This document shows, piece by piece, positions 6,937 to 15,346 of a stretch of DNA of 21,348 nt (within the stretch, counting starts at the first letter, position 1; the number at the start of each line of letters is the position of its first letter). This DNA comes from Bacteroidales bacterium. Lineage in GTDB: Bacteria; Bacteroidota; Bacteroidia; Bacteroidales; NBLH01. The DNA is taken from contig JAKIUH010000022.1 in assembly GCA_021647685.1 (NCBI GenBank), forward strand, positions 1 through 21,348, given 5' to 3'. The notes under the pieces are model-generated. The model was not told where the DNA came from, did no database searches, and saw only the letters and a program-made list of their open reading frames with translations. The position numbers and the translations under genes are program-made.

Positions 6937-7517
6937 TGCAATTTGCTAAGAGTATATCAAGAGAAGAAATGAACGAATTACCGCTTAAAGCATTTGAAGG
7001 TAAAATTCATGTTGTAGAGAAAGAAGACGATATTCGTAAAGCAGTTGCTTTTTTAAGCCAATTTGATAAAATTGGTTTTGACACCGAAACCAAACCCGCA
7101 TTTAAAAAAGGTAAAACCAATAAAGTAGCTCTTTTGCAATTATCAAATTCAGACACAGCTTTTTTGTTTCGCTTAAATGGAAACGGTTTACATCCTGATA
7201 TTGCAAATTTACTGGCAAATAAATCGATTGTCAAAATTGGAGTTGCCATAAGAGACGATATTATTGCACTACAAAAACTAAGAAAATTTGAAGCCGATGC
7301 CTTTGTTGATTTACAAAGTTTTGTAAAAAACTTAGGATTTCAAAATTTTAGTCTTCAAAAATTGGCTGCACTTGTTTTGGGATTTCGTATTTCAAAAGCT
7401 AAAAGACTCTCTAATTGGGAATCGCAGCATTTATCCAAAGCACAACTCAAATATGCAGCTACCGATGCTTGGGTTTCACTGGAAATTTACAATAAACTAT
7501 TGTCTGCCCAAGAATAA
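6936..7517 (+). CDS. 3'-5' exonuclease, DEDDy / RNase D-like
   Basis: 193 residues, a single DnaQ-like domain. Exo I is IGFDTETKPAF (D49, E51), Exo II is VKIGVAIRDDI (D107), and Exo III is YAATDAWVSLEIY (Y173, D177), giving a full DEDDy set. The domain is of the RNase D/WRN type (Pfam DNA_pol_A_exo1). HRDC domains of full RNase D are absent, so it is a stand-alone nuclease. All catalytic residues are present, so it should be active on DNA or RNA 3' ends. The ATG shares its A with the DUF5063 stop codon (TAATG). This pairing of the two genes is a stable-looking two-gene unit. Confidence 0.9.
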   Translation: MQFAKSISREEMNELPLKAFEGKIHVVEKEDDIRKAVAFLSQFDKIGFDTETKPAFKKGKTNKVALLQLSNSDTAFLFRLNGNGLHPDIANLLANKSIVKIGVAIRDDIIALQKLRKFEADAFVDLQSFVKNLGFQNFSLQKLAALVLGFRISKAKRLSNWESQHLSKAQLKYAATDAWVSLEIYNKLLSAQE

Positions 7518-7586
7518 TAAGTCCTTATTTTTTGATTAATCCCTGTATTTTATTTACGAAATAATATTTTAAGGCATTTTTTTTCA

Positions 7587-7594
7587 TAATTTTG
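7587..7594 (+). promoter_or_regulatory. Bacteroidota -7 element upstream of the rhomboid gene
   Basis: TAATTTTG matches TAnnTTTG and lies 32 bases before the rhomboid ATG at 7627. It probably drives the rhomboid, HAD phosphatase and aminotransferase genes, which follow at 15- and 19-base gaps. No clear -33 box is seen. Confidence 0.45.
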
Positions 7595-7626
7595 CTTTTT
7601 GCTAAATAAATTTTAAAAATTGTACA

Positions 7627-8232
7627 ATGAGTATTACTTTTTTCATCATTATATTAACCTCTTCGGTATCTATTTATGCCTTTAATAATCGTCAGCTTTT
7701 TGATAAATTCAAGTTAAATCCATATATGGTGGTAAACCGCAAAGAATACAACAGGATATATACTCATGCATTGCTTCACGCCGATTGGGGTCATCTAATT
7801 TTTAACATGTTAACTCTATATTTTTTTGGAGGCATGGTTGAAAAATATTTTATTATGATTTTTCCGGCAGGTAAGTTAATGTATGCTTTATTGTATGCTG
7901 TTGGAATACTTATTTCTGCATTACCAACAGTTTTGAAACATAAAAATAATCATTATTATAACTCGGTAGGTGCTTCGGGAGCAGTTTCGGCAGTATTATT
8001 TGCAGGCATTTTATTTGACCCGCACATGAGTATTTTTATCATGTTTATACCAATTCCAATACCGGCGTTCTTGTTTGGTATTGCTTATTTGGTGTACTCA
8101 CAATACATGAGTCGTCAAAATAGAGACAATATTAATCATGATGCCCATTTTTACGGTGCTGTATTTGGATTTACTTTTCCCATATTTTTAAAACCGGCTT
8201 TAATTGGATATTTTTTTACGATGTTGTTTTAA
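7627..8232 (+). CDS. Rhomboid family intramembrane serine protease
   Basis: 201 residues with about six membrane helices. The signature elements are present: H-x3-N in the second helix region (H56 and N60, in ADWGHLIFNMLTLYFFGG), the G-x-S-G nucleophile motif (SVGASGAVSAVLF, S117), and the catalytic His in HDAHFYGAVFGF (H174, with H171 nearby). This is the compact bacterial core topology without an added domain. It cleaves transmembrane substrates within the inner membrane; the substrate is unknown. The C-terminal part has the Pro-rich IPIPIPAFLFG loop common in Bacteroidota rhomboids. First gene of a probable three-gene transcript. Confidence 0.93.
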   Translation: MSITFFIIILTSSVSIYAFNNRQLFDKFKLNPYMVVNRKEYNRIYTHALLHADWGHLIFNMLTLYFFGGMVEKYFIMIFPAGKLMYALLYAVGILISALPTVLKHKNNHYYNSVGASGAVSAVLFAGILFDPHMSIFIMFIPIPIPAFLFGIAYLVYSQYMSRQNRDNINHDAHFYGAVFGFTFPIFLKPALIGYFFTMLF

Positions 8233-8247
8233 AATTTAAACTATTAT

Positions 8248-8748
8248 ATGAAAGTTGTATTTCTTGACAGAGATGGAGTAATCAACTCAAATGCAAATCA
8301 TTATTATGTATATAAAGAAAATGATTTTGAATTAAATGCCGGAGTACTGAAAAGTCTAAAACAAATGATTAAAAATGGATATGCTTTAATTATTATATCA
8401 AATCAAGGTGGGATATCAAAAAAAATTTATAACAAACAAGACTTAGAAAAATTAAATAATTATATGCTTGAAATATTTGCTAAAGCAAATATTCAAATTA
8501 CCGAAACTTATTATTGTCCGCACCATTCGGATATTGAAAAATGTATTTGCCGAAAACCCGACTCTTTACTTTTAGAAAAAGCAGTTGCTCGCTTTAATGT
8601 GGATATTGAAAGTTCAGTAATGATTGGTGATTCGGACAGAGACGTGCTTGCTGCGGAAAAAATTGGAATAAAAGGATTAAAAGTAAAAGCAAATGCTGAT
8701 TTGTTTGATGAAATAGCAAAAAGCAAGTTTGCTTTTTTGATTGCTTAA
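8248..8748 (+). CDS. HAD-IIIA phosphatase, GmhB/HisB-N type
   Basis: 166 residues. Motif I is FLDRDGVIN (D7 nucleophile, D9 acid/base), motif II is IISNQGGI (S51), and motif IV is VMIGDSDRDVLAAE (D128). A zinc loop C90-P-H92-H...C99-I-C101 followed by RKP is characteristic of D-glycero-D-manno-heptose 1,7-bisphosphate 7-phosphatase and the histidinol-phosphatase domain of HisB. Histidine genes are absent nearby, so a sugar phosphatase for LPS-core or nucleotide-heptose synthesis is more likely; specificity cannot be fixed by eye. It lies 15 bases after the rhomboid gene and 19 bases before the aminotransferase. Confidence 0.85.
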   Translation: MKVVFLDRDGVINSNANHYYVYKENDFELNAGVLKSLKQMIKNGYALIIISNQGGISKKIYNKQDLEKLNNYMLEIFAKANIQITETYYCPHHSDIEKCICRKPDSLLLEKAVARFNVDIESSVMIGDSDRDVLAAEKIGIKGLKVKANADLFDEIAKSKFAFLIA

Positions 8749-8767
8749 AAACGGGATAAAATAAATA

Positions 8768-9646
8768 ATGAATAAAACTCAATATATAAGCTATAACGGA
8801 CAAATTATTGCCGCCAAGGAATTTGGTATTACAATGAATAATCGTTCATTTCAATATGGCGACGGCTTATTTGAAACCATGCATGCAGTTGGTTCACAAG
8901 TACAATTTTTTTATGAACACATAGAGCGACTGGTAGAAAGTATGAAGGTACTAAAAATGGAAGTACCCGTTCGTTTTACCATTGATACATTAGGTTTGCA
9001 AAATGAAATTTCAAAATTACTTACCAAAAATAAAATTTTTAAAGGCGGTAGAGTAAGACTAACTGTTTTTCGGCGTGCAGGTGGTTTATACACACCAAAA
9101 ACATCTGAAGTGAGTTACATAGTTCAAGTATTGCCTTTAGAACAAACTTATTATGAACTAAACAAAAAAGGTTATATTATTGATATTTTTGATGAAATTC
9201 CAAAACCTGTAAATATTTTATCAGGTATAAAATCCACAAGTTCCTTGCTTTATGTATTGGCAGGTGTTTACCGTAAAGAAAACAAACTGGACGAATGTTT
9301 ACTCATTAATGAATTGGGAAATATCGTGGAAGGAATGAGCTCAAATATTTTCTTGATAAAAGAAGGCAATATATACACTCCTCCCTTGCGCAGTGGCTGT
9401 TTAAACGGAATAATGCGAAAAAAAGTCATTAATTTAGCCAAAAGTGAAGGTTTTACGGTTTTTGATGAAGTCCCTATAAAATTACCCGATATAATGGCTG
9501 CCGATGAGCTGTTTTTTACCAATGCCATAAACGGTATTCGTTGGGTTATGGGTTTCAAACAAAGACGTTATTTTAATAAAATTACTAAATTATTAAGCAG
9601 GAAACTAAACGAAAAAGTTTTTGCCGAGTATGGAATTGCCTATTGA
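8768..9646 (+). CDS. Class IV PLP-dependent aminotransferase (aminodeoxychorismate lyase / branched-chain type)
   Basis: 292 residues with the fold-type IV arrangement: NNRSFQYGDGLFETM at the N-terminus, EHIERLVESMKVLKM, RVRLTVFRRAGG, catalytic lysine K155 in LSGIKSTSSLLYVLA, PLP-anchoring E188 in VEGMSSNIFLI, and the GCLNGIMRKKVI cofactor loop. Candidates are 4-amino-4-deoxychorismate lyase (PabC, folate synthesis), branched-chain aminotransferase and D-amino-acid aminotransferase; the size and short loops favour a PabC-like enzyme, but this is a guess. Translation starts at the ATG 19 bases after the HAD gene. A strong hairpin follows directly after the stop codon. Confidence 0.87.
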   Translation: MNKTQYISYNGQIIAAKEFGITMNNRSFQYGDGLFETMHAVGSQVQFFYEHIERLVESMKVLKMEVPVRFTIDTLGLQNEISKLLTKNKIFKGGRVRLTVFRRAGGLYTPKTSEVSYIVQVLPLEQTYYELNKKGYIIDIFDEIPKPVNILSGIKSTSSLLYVLAGVYRKENKLDECLLINELGNIVEGMSSNIFLIKEGNIYTPPLRSGCLNGIMRKKVINLAKSEGFTVFDEVPIKLPDIMAADELFFTNAINGIRWVMGFKQRRYFNKITKLLSRKLNEKVFAEYGIAY

Positions 9647-9649
9647 AAA

Positions 9650-9691
9650 ATCAAGAATAAATTTTAAATTAGCTGAAAATTTATTCTTGAT
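9650..9691 (+). terminator. 16-bp perfect hairpin between the aminotransferase and permease genes
   Basis: ATCAAGAATAAATTTT (9650-9665) pairs perfectly with AAAATTTATTCTTGAT (9676-9691) around a 10-base loop. It begins 3 bases after the aminotransferase stop and ends 12 bases before the permease ATG. The stem is AT-rich and there is no long T run after it, so it may terminate or protect the upstream mRNA 3' end, or act as a regulatory hairpin or dyad operator for the permease. Confidence 0.5.
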
Positions 9692-9703
9692 ATACTTTAA
9701 ATA

Positions 9704-11467
9704 ATGAAAAATGTTCATAAAAAATTAAATGAACTTTCGGCTACGGCAATTTGCGGTAATGATATTAGTTCATCTGTATTGTATGTTTCTGCCTTGTCAA
9801 TAGCGTATGCCGGTCAATACGCTTGGATTACCTTATTAATTGTTTCTTTTGTTTTATTTCTATTCAGGAAAATCTACGGAGAAGTAGTAGGTGCTTTGCC
9901 TTTAAACGGAGGAGCCTACAATGCCTTATTAAATACTACCAGTAAAGGAATGGCATCTTTTGCAGCTACTTTGACGATTCTTTCGTATATGGCAACGGCG
10001 GTTATTTCGGCAAATGAAGCCATACATTATTTACATCATTTAATTCCTTCAATGCCGGTGATCATTGCCACGATTGTATTGCTAAGTATTTTTGCATTTC
10101 TTGTTATTATTGGTATTTCCGAATCGGCAAAAGTTGCCATTGGTATTTTTTTGTTTCATCTTGCTTCTTTGGTAATTTTAAGTGTTTTTATCATCATCTA
10201 TTTATCGCAAAACGGAATTTCTGTTTTTATTGAAAATTGGCATTTTCCGGTTTCAAAAGGAGGTATTTTGGAAGCTATATTTTTTGGTTTTGCAGCATCA
10301 ATGCTTGGTGTTTCAGGTTTTGAAAGTTCAGCAAATTTTGTGGAAGAACAAAAAAGAGGTGTTTTCCCGAAAACACTTAGAAATATGTGGGGAATTGTTA
10401 GTATCATAAACCCGCTAATGGCAGTTTTTGCATTGGCACTGTTTAGCATTCCGATTTTACAAAGCGACAGCTATCAAAATACATTGCTCATTGAAATGGG
10501 CGAACACGTAGGCGGTGTTTGGATTGCGCGCTTGATAGCCATTGATGCTTTTTTGGTACTGAGTGGTGCTGTTTTAACCAGCTATGTGGGTGTTTCGGGC
10601 TTGTTAGAACGGATGACCCTTGACCGTATTATGCCGCCTTTTTTCCTTAAAAAAAATAAGCGAGGCAGTTCCTACCGCATTATTTTAATGTTTCTGATTT
10701 TATCTGTCTCTGTTCTTTTACTTACAAAAGGTAATGTAAAATTATTAGCCGGCGTATATACTATTTCATTCCTTTCTGTTATGGCACTCTTTGGTATTGG
10801 TAATATTTTACTGAAAGTAAAACGCAAAAAACTGCCGCGTCCCGAAAAGGCTTCATGGATTGCCGTATTAATTGCCATTGTTGCCGTAATTTTTGCCCTT
10901 GTCGGAAATATTCTAATGAAGCCTAAAGATGGATTACCCAGTAATTTCACAGTTTTCTTGATTTATTTTATCCCTGCAATTCTATTTGTAATAGTAATGC
11001 TTAACCGCACCATTTTATTAAAACTGCTACTAAATATTTTAGATGCAATTTTTGACCCTATACGGGCATTCTTTATAAAAACACATAAAATAATTCAACA
11101 AACCATTAATAAAATTAACAGCCAAGAATTTGTATTTTTCACTAAAGGCGACAGTATAGCTACGCTTAATAAAGTAATGCTTTACATCTCTAATAATGAA
11201 CATACGAAAAAATTAAAAATAGTATTGGTTCTAAAAGAAGGAGAAGAGGTTCCCGAAAAACTTTTGCAAGAAATTGATTTTTTAGATAGAGAATATCCAA
11301 ATATAAAAATAGAGTTTGTCGTTGAACGCGGTGAATTTACACCACAATTAATACAAGAATTATCAAAAAAATGGAACATTCCGATTAATTTTATGTTTAT
11401 TGGTTCGCCCGGCGATAAATTTCCTTACCGGATAGAAGAATTAGGAGGAGTTCGTTTAATTATCTAA
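9704..11467 (+). CDS. APC-family amino acid permease with C-terminal soluble domain
   Basis: 587 residues. About 12 hydrophobic helices span residues 20-455. Early sequence ICGNDISSSVLYVSALS and GALPLNGGAYNALLNTTS resemble the helix-1 and helix-2/3 unwound segments of APC-superfamily transporters, and GFESSANFVEEQK matches the helix-6 motif. It should import an amino acid or similar cation-coupled substrate. Residues from about 470 form a cytoplasmic alpha/beta domain (FVFFTKGDSIATLNKVMLYI, LKIVLVLKEGEE, IKIEFVVERGEF, PINFMFIGSPGDKFPY), about 115 residues, probably regulatory. It resembles universal-stress-like or ACT-like folds only loosely. The start follows the 9650-9691 hairpin closely. 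Confidence 0.85.
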   Translation: MKNVHKKLNELSATAICGNDISSSVLYVSALSIAYAGQYAWITLLIVSFVLFLFRKIYGEVVGALPLNGGAYNALLNTTSKGMASFAATLTILSYMATAVISANEAIHYLHHLIPSMPVIIATIVLLSIFAFLVIIGISESAKVAIGIFLFHLASLVILSVFIIIYLSQNGISVFIENWHFPVSKGGILEAIFFGFAASMLGVSGFESSANFVEEQKRGVFPKTLRNMWGIVSIINPLMAVFALALFSIPILQSDSYQNTLLIEMGEHVGGVWIARLIAIDAFLVLSGAVLTSYVGVSGLLERMTLDRIMPPFFLKKNKRGSSYRIILMFLILSVSVLLLTKGNVKLLAGVYTISFLSVMALFGIGNILLKVKRKKLPRPEKASWIAVLIAIVAVIFALVGNILMKPKDGLPSNFTVFLIYFIPAILFVIVMLNRTILLKLLLNILDAIFDPIRAFFIKTHKIIQQTINKINSQEFVFFTKGDSIATLNKVMLYISNNEHTKKLKIVLVLKEGEEVPEKLLQEIDFLDREYPNIKIEFVVERGEFTPQLIQELSKKWNIPINFMFIGSPGDKFPYRIEELGGVRLII

Positions 11468-11509
11468 TGGGTTAAGTAGCACTATTTCTTTATTTTGAAA
11501 AATCGAAAA

Positions 11510-13759
11510 ATGAGCTTATCACAAAGTAATAAACTATCGGCAAAAGCTTTACAGTTTGTAAACAGTACCAACCGCCATATCTTTTTAACAGGTAAGGCGG
11601 GAACCGGAAAAACCACGTTTTTAAAAGAAATTACCGGACTTACGCATAAAAAAACAATAGTGGCAGCACCAACAGGTATAGCTGCAATTAATGCAGGAGG
11701 AGTTACTTTACACTCGCTATTTCAATTACCTTTCGGAACATTTATTCCTGATAATTCATTTCGTATATTGGGCGAAATTAATACCGAGATTCATACACCC
11801 AAAAGCTTGCTCTCAAAACAACAAATGCACAGCAACAAACGCAACTTATTGAAAGAAGTAGAGTTACTGATTATTGACGAGGTAAGTATGCTGCGTGCCG
11901 ATATTCTTGACGCAATAGATGCTGTTTTGCGTAATGTGCGCCGAAAAAGACATTTGCCTTTTGGAGGCGTTCAAATTTTATTTATCGGAGATTTATTTCA
12001 ACTGCCGCCTGTGGTTAAAAATAACGAATGGCAATATCTGAAAAATTATTATCGTTCAATATTTTTCTTTGAAGCAAAAGCCTTGCAAGAAAACAAACCC
12101 ATATATATTGAGCTTGAAAAAATTTATCGTCAAACAAATCAAGACTTTATTGATATTTTAAATAATCTGCGCGAAAACCGTATTGAAAAAAAAGATATTG
12201 AAAAATTAAATCAATATTACCGTCCCGGTTTTAAACCCAATCCAAAAGAGGGTTACGTTTTTTTGACAACACATAATTACAAAGCCGATAACATAAATCG
12301 CGAAGAATTGCAAAAAATTGATAAAGAAACTTTTAATTATCCGGCAATTATAAAAGGTGATTTTCCGGAATATATGTATCCTTTGGAAGAAGTTTTGGAA
12401 TTAAAAGTTGGAGCACAGGTGATGTTTGTGAAAAATGATTATTCGGGTGATGGAAAATATTTTAACGGGAAAATAGCCACCATAAGTAAATTAGGCAAAG
12501 ATTTTATTGAAGTGGATTTAAACGATGGTAGCGAAAGCTTTACAATTGAACCCTACACTTGGGAACATAAAAAATTTACATTAAATACTGAAACTAATGA
12601 AATTGAAGAAAATATTATTGGAGAATTTATTCAATACCCCATAAAATTAGCATGGGCAATTACGATACACAAAAGTCAGGGTTTAACTTTTGACAAGGCA
12701 ATTATTGATCTTTCGCAAGCTTTTGCAGCAGGGCAAATTTATGTAGCATTATCGCGCTTAACTTCATTAGAAGGCATGATTTTAACTGCCCCTATGAACA
12801 ATAATGTTCCGGAACAAGCCGGTGTGCTAAAAGAGTATATGAAAAGCAAACAAACTGTTGAAGAACTCGATATCGCTTTTAAACAAGGTTTAAAAGAATA
12901 TATCGACAGCTATGTGCGTGAAGCTTTTAATTTTGAACCTTTGCTTAATCAAATGAATTATTATTTGGCAGGTTTTAATAAAACAGAGAAAGCCACCAAA
13001 AAAGATAAATATAAAGTTTGGGCGCTGGGTTTGAAAGAAACTTTATTAGCACCCTATGATATTTCAAAGAAATTTTTACTGCAAATTAATAAAATTTCAG
13101 AACTCAAAGCCGAAAGCTATCTGGAAAAACTTTTGGAACGTGTAAACGCTGCCAAAGGATATTTTGAACCTATTTTAAAAGATTTTTCAAAAAAAATAAA
13201 TATTCCCATCAGTGAATTAAGCCAAGAAAAGCGGGTAAAAAAATACATTACGGAATTAAAAGATTTAGACCGCATATTTTATGGGCAATTACAAAAAATT
13301 TATAAAGCAGAAGCCTTAATTGAAGCGGTAATAGAAAATACCGAGCTGACTAAGGAAAAATTAGCAAAAGTACAGCCCGAAAAAGAACAAAACCAAATTT
13401 CAGAAAATAAAGAAGTAAAAAAAGAAAAAAAGAAACTAAAAGAAAAAAAGCCCAAAATTCCCAACCACGAAAAATCGTATAATTTATTCAAGCAGGGTAA
13501 AAGTATTGATGAAATTGCCGGTGAATTAGGCTTTAAAGAAAGAACCATTCAAGGGCATTTGGCAATACACGTTGAAAACGGTGATTTAGATATTCTTGAG
13601 CTTATACCTGAAGAAAAGTTTAAAAAAATAGCCGAAGTTCATAAAACTATGGAAAACGATTTTCTTGCACCCATAAAAGAAGTATTGGGCGATGATTATT
13701 CTTATCCTGAAATACAGTTTGCCGTGGCATATCTGAAAGGGAAAAGAGAAAAAGTCTAA
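11510..13759 (+). CDS. Pif1/RecD-like superfamily 1 helicase with C-terminal HTH domain
   Basis: 749 residues from the ATG at 11510; an in-frame TTG at 11495 gives five more residues but is a poorer start. Motifs: Walker A LTGKAGTGKTTFL (about 28-37), Ia VAAPTGIAAINAGG, Walker B LLIIDEVSM, motif III FIGDLFQLPPV, and motifs V/VI WAITIHKSQGLTFDKAII plus QIYVALSRLTSLEG. This is the SF1B Pif1/RecD group, which unwinds DNA 5' to 3'. After the helicase core comes a helical region, a Lys/Glu-rich linker (about 620-650), and at 656-690 a helix-turn-helix of the HTH_40 type (YNLFKQGKSIDEIAGELG, then KERTIQGHL). Substrates are probably DNA replication or recombination intermediates; the HTH role is unknown. 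It overlaps the convergent TauE gene by 4 bases. Confidence 0.88.
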   Translation: MSLSQSNKLSAKALQFVNSTNRHIFLTGKAGTGKTTFLKEITGLTHKKTIVAAPTGIAAINAGGVTLHSLFQLPFGTFIPDNSFRILGEINTEIHTPKSLLSKQQMHSNKRNLLKEVELLIIDEVSMLRADILDAIDAVLRNVRRKRHLPFGGVQILFIGDLFQLPPVVKNNEWQYLKNYYRSIFFFEAKALQENKPIYIELEKIYRQTNQDFIDILNNLRENRIEKKDIEKLNQYYRPGFKPNPKEGYVFLTTHNYKADNINREELQKIDKETFNYPAIIKGDFPEYMYPLEEVLELKVGAQVMFVKNDYSGDGKYFNGKIATISKLGKDFIEVDLNDGSESFTIEPYTWEHKKFTLNTETNEIEENIIGEFIQYPIKLAWAITIHKSQGLTFDKAIIDLSQAFAAGQIYVALSRLTSLEGMILTAPMNNNVPEQAGVLKEYMKSKQTVEELDIAFKQGLKEYIDSYVREAFNFEPLLNQMNYYLAGFNKTEKATKKDKYKVWALGLKETLLAPYDISKKFLLQINKISELKAESYLEKLLERVNAAKGYFEPILKDFSKKINIPISELSQEKRVKKYITELKDLDRIFYGQLQKIYKAEALIEAVIENTELTKEKLAKVQPEKEQNQISENKEVKKEKKKLKEKKPKIPNHEKSYNLFKQGKSIDEIAGELGFKERTIQGHLAIHVENGDLDILELIPEEKFKKIAEVHKTMENDFLAPIKEVLGDDYSYPEIQFAVAYLKGKREKV

Positions 13760-14505
13760 AATACCCCAAACATTTTAGCCGAAGCCACTACCAAAGTAAC
13801 TAACAAAATAATTCGTACAAATTTAGCACCCAGGCGTACTGCATAACGTGCTGCAACAAAAGCTCCCAGCATATTTCCAATAGCTAATACAAAACCTACG
13901 GTATAGTTTACTTGTTTATTTATAATAAATACCATTAAGGCAAAAGCAGTGTAGATCAACACAATAAAAACTTTAACCGCATTGGCTTTTACCAAATCAA
14001 AACCGGAACCCAGCACCAAACCGGCAAGTAAGAAAAAACCTACACCTGCCTGAATAAAACCACCGTACAAACCAATAACAAAGAAAATAATAATTTGTAA
14101 TATATTGGGTTTTGATTGGATATTTTCAGCACCATTTAACCAACGGGTAGGTTTTAACAATAAAAAGAAAAACATAAATATCAGCAATCCGCCAATAATA
14201 TTCTTCATCATTGTTTCATTGATATTAACAGCTAATTGTGCACCAATTACCGAACCTACAACTGCCGGCAAAGCCAACCAGATGCCTTCTTTAAAATCAA
14301 AAACTTTTTGATGTTTAAAACTACTTACGCCTACTACATTTTGCAATAATATGGCAATACGGTTTGTCCCGTTGGCTACATTAGCCGGTAAGCCCATAAA
14401 AATAAGCAAAGGAAGTGTCAATAAAGAACCGCTGCCCGCCAAGGTGTTAATAAAACCGGCAAAAAAGCCAATTCCTATAATTAATATTATCTGTGTCCAC
14501 TCCAT
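13756..14505 (-). CDS. TauE/SafE family sulfite/organosulfonate exporter-like permease
   Basis: 249 residues from the ATG at 14505. The ATG seven codons further upstream (14526) overlaps the predicted -7 box and is unlikely to be in the transcript. Eight or so membrane helices occur in two repeats. Signatures are GFFAGFINTLAGSGSLLTLPLLIFMGLP near the N-terminus and GLYGGFIQAGVGFFLLAGLVLGSGFDLVKANAVK in the second half, both standard for the family. Members move sulfite, taurine-derived sulfur compounds or other anions across the inner membrane, with substrate undefined here. It stands alone, divergent from the LptF-type permease and convergent with the helicase (4-base overlap). Confidence 0.88.
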   Translation of the reverse strand: MEWTQIILIIGIGFFAGFINTLAGSGSLLTLPLLIFMGLPANVANGTNRIAILLQNVVGVSSFKHQKVFDFKEGIWLALPAVVGSVIGAQLAVNINETMMKNIIGGLLIFMFFFLLLKPTRWLNGAENIQSKPNILQIIIFFVIGLYGGFIQAGVGFFLLAGLVLGSGFDLVKANAVKVFIVLIYTAFALMVFIINKQVNYTVGFVLAIGNMLGAFVAARYAVRLGAKFVRIILLVTLVVASAKMFGVF

Positions 14506-14523
14506 AACTGAATAATTAAATCC

Positions 14524-14531
14524 CAAAAGTA
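14524..14531 (-). promoter_or_regulatory. Bacteroidota -7 element of the TauE gene
   Basis: TACTTTTG on the minus strand matches TAnnTTTG, 18 bases before the ATG at 14505. It rules out the upstream ATG at 14526 as start because that codon lies within the promoter. Confidence 0.5.
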
Positions 14532-14591
14532 AAAATTAAATTATATTTTATCCGTTTAAAAAAAACTATTTTTATAATCCTAAGATTAATG

Positions 14592-14599
14592 TAAATTTG
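14592..14599 (+). promoter_or_regulatory. Bacteroidota -7 element of the LptF/LptG-type gene
   Basis: TAAATTTG matches TAnnTTTG and lies 24 bases before the ATG at 14624. It is divergent from the TauE promoter with about 60 bases between the two boxes. Confidence 0.5.
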
Positions 14600-14623
14600 C
14601 CTTTTTGCAAAAATTATTAAAAC

Positions 14624-15346
14624 ATGATAAAACGCCTGCACTCACTTGTTATTAAATCGTATATAGGTCCGCTGTTTGTTACCTTTTTTATATCGCTTTT
14701 TGTTTTAGTGATGCAGTTTTTGTGGGTTTATATTGAAGATTTAGTCGGCAAAGGACTTGAATGGACTGTAATTGCAGAATTGCTCACATACGCAGCTGCC
14801 GGATTGGTTCCATTGGCTCTTCCTTTGGCTATTTTATTTGCTTCAATAATGACCTTTGGCGATATGGGAGAGCATTTTGAACTTACCGCCATGAAATCGG
14901 CAGGTATTTCTTTGCAAAAAATAATGGCTCCACTCATTGTTTTATCTGTTATTATTAGCATCGGGGCATTTTTCTTCTCCAATCATGTTATTCCGTACAC
15001 CAATCTTAAAACAGGTTCGCTGCTGTATGATGTTATGCATCAACGTCCTGAACTAAACATAAAAGAAGGAATTTTTAATAATGATATTGACGGGTACAGT
15101 ATAAAAATAAAATCCAAAAATCCCAACACGGCAATGATGTATGATTTTATGATTTACGATCATTCTGAAAGAAGGGGAAACCCGAAAGTTACCCTTGCTG
15201 ACTCGGGAAGAATGGAAATGACCGATGATCAACGCTACATGATTGTTACATTATATAATGGCTATTCGTACGAAGAAATGAAAGAGCAAAGCAGAGGTCT
15301 TAAAAAAAATATCCCGAACATCATGATAAGTTTGATAAGCAGGTGA
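14624..15346 (+). CDS. LptF/LptG-type permease, N-terminal part (frameshifted gene)
   Basis: Residues 1-230 form the N-terminal half of a YjgP/YjgQ (LptF/LptG) permease, the inner-membrane part of the LPS-export ABC transporter. It opens with LHSLVIKSYIGPLFVTFF and has three membrane helices (about 14-38, 55-78, 100-122), the PLALPLAILFASIMTFGDM coupling region, the MKSAGISLQKIM motif, and then a periplasmic beta-jellyroll beginning NLKTGSLLYDVM. At 15302-15309 an A8 run puts the frame out: after GLKK the true continuation KYPEHHDKFDKQVIIFELEGS lies in the -1 frame. The zero frame ends in 12 unrelated residues and TGA at 15344-15346. With one extra base, one 647-residue protein would run from 14624 to 16566. 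Confidence 0.87.
   Translation: MIKRLHSLVIKSYIGPLFVTFFISLFVLVMQFLWVYIEDLVGKGLEWTVIAELLTYAAAGLVPLALPLAILFASIMTFGDMGEHFELTAMKSAGISLQKIMAPLIVLSVIISIGAFFFSNHVIPYTNLKTGSLLYDVMHQRPELNIKEGIFNNDIDGYSIKIKSKNPNTAMMYDFMIYDHSERRGNPKVTLADSGRMEMTDDQRYMIVTLYNGYSYEEMKEQSRGLKKNIPNIMISLISR
15304..15310 (+). other. Frameshift site: A AAA AAT inside an A8 run
   Basis: In the frame of the upstream half, bases 15304-15310 read A AAA AAT, which fits the X XXY YYZ form of a -1 slippery heptamer. A -1 shift there gives LKKKYPEHH and joins the two halves exactly. A single-base loss from an A9 run in the genome, or a homopolymer sequencing or assembly error, gives the same result and is the simpler explanation. Confidence 0.6.

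Noticed and set aside
11495..11509. TTG start for the helicase
   Set aside because: ATG at 11510 is stronger and only five residues are lost.
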